64,000 nt of DNA from Bacteroidia bacterium (GTDB lineage: Bacteria; Bacteroidota; Bacteroidia; J057): contig JAIBAH010000015.1 in NCBI GenBank assembly GCA_019695295.1, positions 1-64,000 of the forward strand, written 5' to 3'. A program made the position numbers and the translations under genes. The notes beneath the pieces are model-generated. The model did no database searches, was not told where the DNA came from, and worked only from the letters and a program-made list of their open reading frames with translations. This document shows positions 63,021-64,000 of the stretch, in pieces. How positions within the stretch are numbered: the stretch's first letter is position 1; each line of letters starts with the position of its first letter.

Positions 63021-63698
63021 ATGATTACTCTGTATCATCATTCTGATTGCAGTAAAAGCAAGAAAATTTATAACCTTTTAATACTGAGCGGGAATCAGTT
63101 TAAGGCGGTGGATTACATCAATAACCCGCTGACTGAAAAGGAAATCGGGGAAATCCTGAAGGAGTTACAGATTTCAGCCTCTGAGATTATCCGTAAAAAA
63201 GAGCCTCTGTTTCAGGAGCAATTCGAAGGAAAAAACTTTAGCGAAAATGAATGGATTGCAATTTTATCCCAAAATCCGGTGCTGATAGAAAGGCCTGTAG
63301 TGAGGACTCCTGAAAAAACCCTTATCGTCAGAGGGCATGAAAAAGAAGAGGAACTGCATTGTTTATTATTCGAAAAACTCCATAAGCTATACCTTTTTCT
63401 GAAAATGGACGAAACGGATGCATTTAGCCTGTATTCTATTGCTTATGAATATATGTTGCTAAAAAACAGTGAGTTGGCTATTATTTATTTTGAAAAACTC
63501 AGAAGTATTCATCCGGATTATACGGGTTTATACTTCCATCTGGGGAAAATGTATGAGCAGGCAGGAAATCCCGAAGAAGGGATGAAAATATTTCTGGAAG
63601 GCATAAAGGCGGCGGAACAGAAAAAAGATACACACGCTCTTTCAGAATTAAGAAATCTGGTTCAAAACCGGAATATGGGTATTATGGACGACGATTAA
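63021..63698 (+). CDS. ArsC-family domain fused to TPR-like repeats
   Basis: 225 residues, cytoplasmic. Residues 1-115 are an arsenate-reductase-like (ArsC/YfgD) thioredoxin fold: catalytic-position Cys10 in HSDCSKSK, LTEKEIGEIL and PVLIERPVVRT with the Arg. Residues 120-220 are two to three TPR-like helical hairpins (AFSLYSIAYEYMLLKNSELAIIYFEKL, YTGLYFHLGKMYEQAGNPEEGM). Such a fusion is unusual; the second half on its own resembles small TPR proteins of the phylum. No arsenic operon flanks it. The symporter gene follows after 49 nt. Confidence 0.8.
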   Translation: MITLYHHSDCSKSKKIYNLLILSGNQFKAVDYINNPLTEKEIGEILKELQISASEIIRKKEPLFQEQFEGKNFSENEWIAILSQNPVLIERPVVRTPEKTLIVRGHEKEEELHCLLFEKLHKLYLFLKMDETDAFSLYSIAYEYMLLKNSELAIIYFEKLRSIHPDYTGLYFHLGKMYEQAGNPEEGMKIFLEGIKAAEQKKDTHALSELRNLVQNRNMGIMDDD

Positions 63699-63747
63699 AC
63701 GCATGACAAAATTAACTCATCACTGATATTATTAAACAGAATTTTAT

Positions 63748-64000
63748 ATGCAAACACTCGATTATCTTGTATTTTTTCTGTACTTCATTCTGGTATCCGG
63801 TATAGGATATTCTATTTACCGTAAATCCCAAAAAGGCAGTGCGGCTGACTTTTTCCTTGCAGAAGGTGCCCTTACCTGGTGGGCAATCGGTTCCTCTCTG
63901 ATTGCTTCCAATATCTCAGCCGAACAATTTATCGGGATGTCAGGCTCCGGGTTTGCGCTTGGGCTTGCAATCTCAGCGTATGAATGGATGGCTGCGGCTA
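63748..64000 (+). CDS. Sodium:solute symporter, N-terminal part (cut by window)
   Basis: Only the first 84 codons are in the window. They read as the start of an SSS (SLC5) family transporter: first helix after LDYLVFFLYFILVSG, YRKSQKGSAADFFLAEGALTWWAIGSSLIASNISAEQFIGMSGSGF, which matches the family's first two helices and the conserved NISAEQF of the Na+ and sugar site. It probably moves sugar, myo-inositol or a similar solute with Na+. The rest lies to the right. Confidence 0.9.
   Translation, partial: MQTLDYLVFFLYFILVSGIGYSIYRKSQKGSAADFFLAEGALTWWAIGSSLIASNISAEQFIGMSGSGFALGLAISAYEWMAAA

Noticed and set aside
1-64000. CRISPR arrays, insertion sequences, prophage or plasmid genes
   Set aside because: No regularly spaced repeats, transposase, phage structural or replication-initiator genes were found; the XerD-type recombinase has normal housekeeping features.

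Overview
The window is a 64 kb chromosomal stretch from a member of the phylum Bacteroidota. The supporting evidence is type IX secretion (T9SS) C-terminal sorting domains on three large exported proteins, promoters of the Bacteroidota form TTTG-N19..22-TAnnTTTG at seven places, almost no purine-rich ribosome-binding sites, a MenG-type methyltransferase for menaquinone, and families typical of the phylum (PUR/DUF3276, DUF2141, choice-of-anchor B, MlaD-type MCE protein). I cannot fix the order or genus. No insertion sequence, prophage, CRISPR array or rRNA was seen; the window looks like ordinary core chromosome with short accessory insertions.

Layout. 0.4-6.5 kb: an exported glycan-binding-like protein, an ABC exporter half-transporter, and an RDD / SpoIIM / membrane-protein trio. 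6.6-11 kb: PAP2 phosphatase, then an MCE lipid-transport protein, xseA and a GT4 glycosyltransferase. 11-18 kb: cell-wall genes (lytic transglycosylase, class A PBP) with an EI24 protein and an ABC-2 permease. 18-21 kb: DCC oxidoreductase and a second ABC exporter half-transporter. 21-23.4 kb: LMW phosphatase, then tRNA-Gln, prs and rplY reading leftward from a clear promoter. 23.5-26.6 kb: HNH nuclease, NlpC/P60 peptidase, class III sirtuin and a lipase-like hydrolase. 26.9-29.2 kb: a stand-alone RecQ C-terminal half (RQC-HRDC without helicase), a PUR-family nucleic-acid-binding protein and a XerD-type recombinase. 29.3-42 kb: two exported caspase-fold proteins flanking an outer-membrane-like protein, a CCA-adding-type enzyme, coaX, sbcD, a T9SS protein and a metal/cobalamin-type ABC permease with its binding lipoprotein. 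42.7-53.2 kb: FemAB/GNAT-like protein, a WYL-like small protein, SanA/YdcF protein, ubiE/menG, T9SS adhesin-like proteins, an esterase, a frameshifted arylsulfotransferase-like gene and a glucosaminidase. 53.3-56.5 kb: mtaB and dnaB, divergent, around an intergenic region with three perfect DnaA boxes. 56.6-59.9 kb: an operon of a TsdA-like dihaem cytochrome, an exported DsrE-like protein and a Tat-exported SoxB-like protein. 60.3-64 kb: TPR-LuxR-type regulator, divergent SDR, an ArsC-TPR fusion, and the start of a sodium:solute symporter.

Genes that probably work together: the two ABC half-transporters have complementary degenerate ATP sites and look like the two subunits of one heterodimeric exporter although 15 kb apart; the TsdA/DsrE/SoxB-like trio suggests periplasmic thiosulfate or sulfane-sulfur chemistry; tRNA-Gln/prs/rplY looks like one transcript. 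The items I would look at first are the DnaA-box cluster upstream of dnaB (candidate origin or DnaA-controlled promoter), the helicase-less RecQ homologue, the sulfur operon and the LysM-caspase protein. All functional calls come from reading motifs; no database search was possible.
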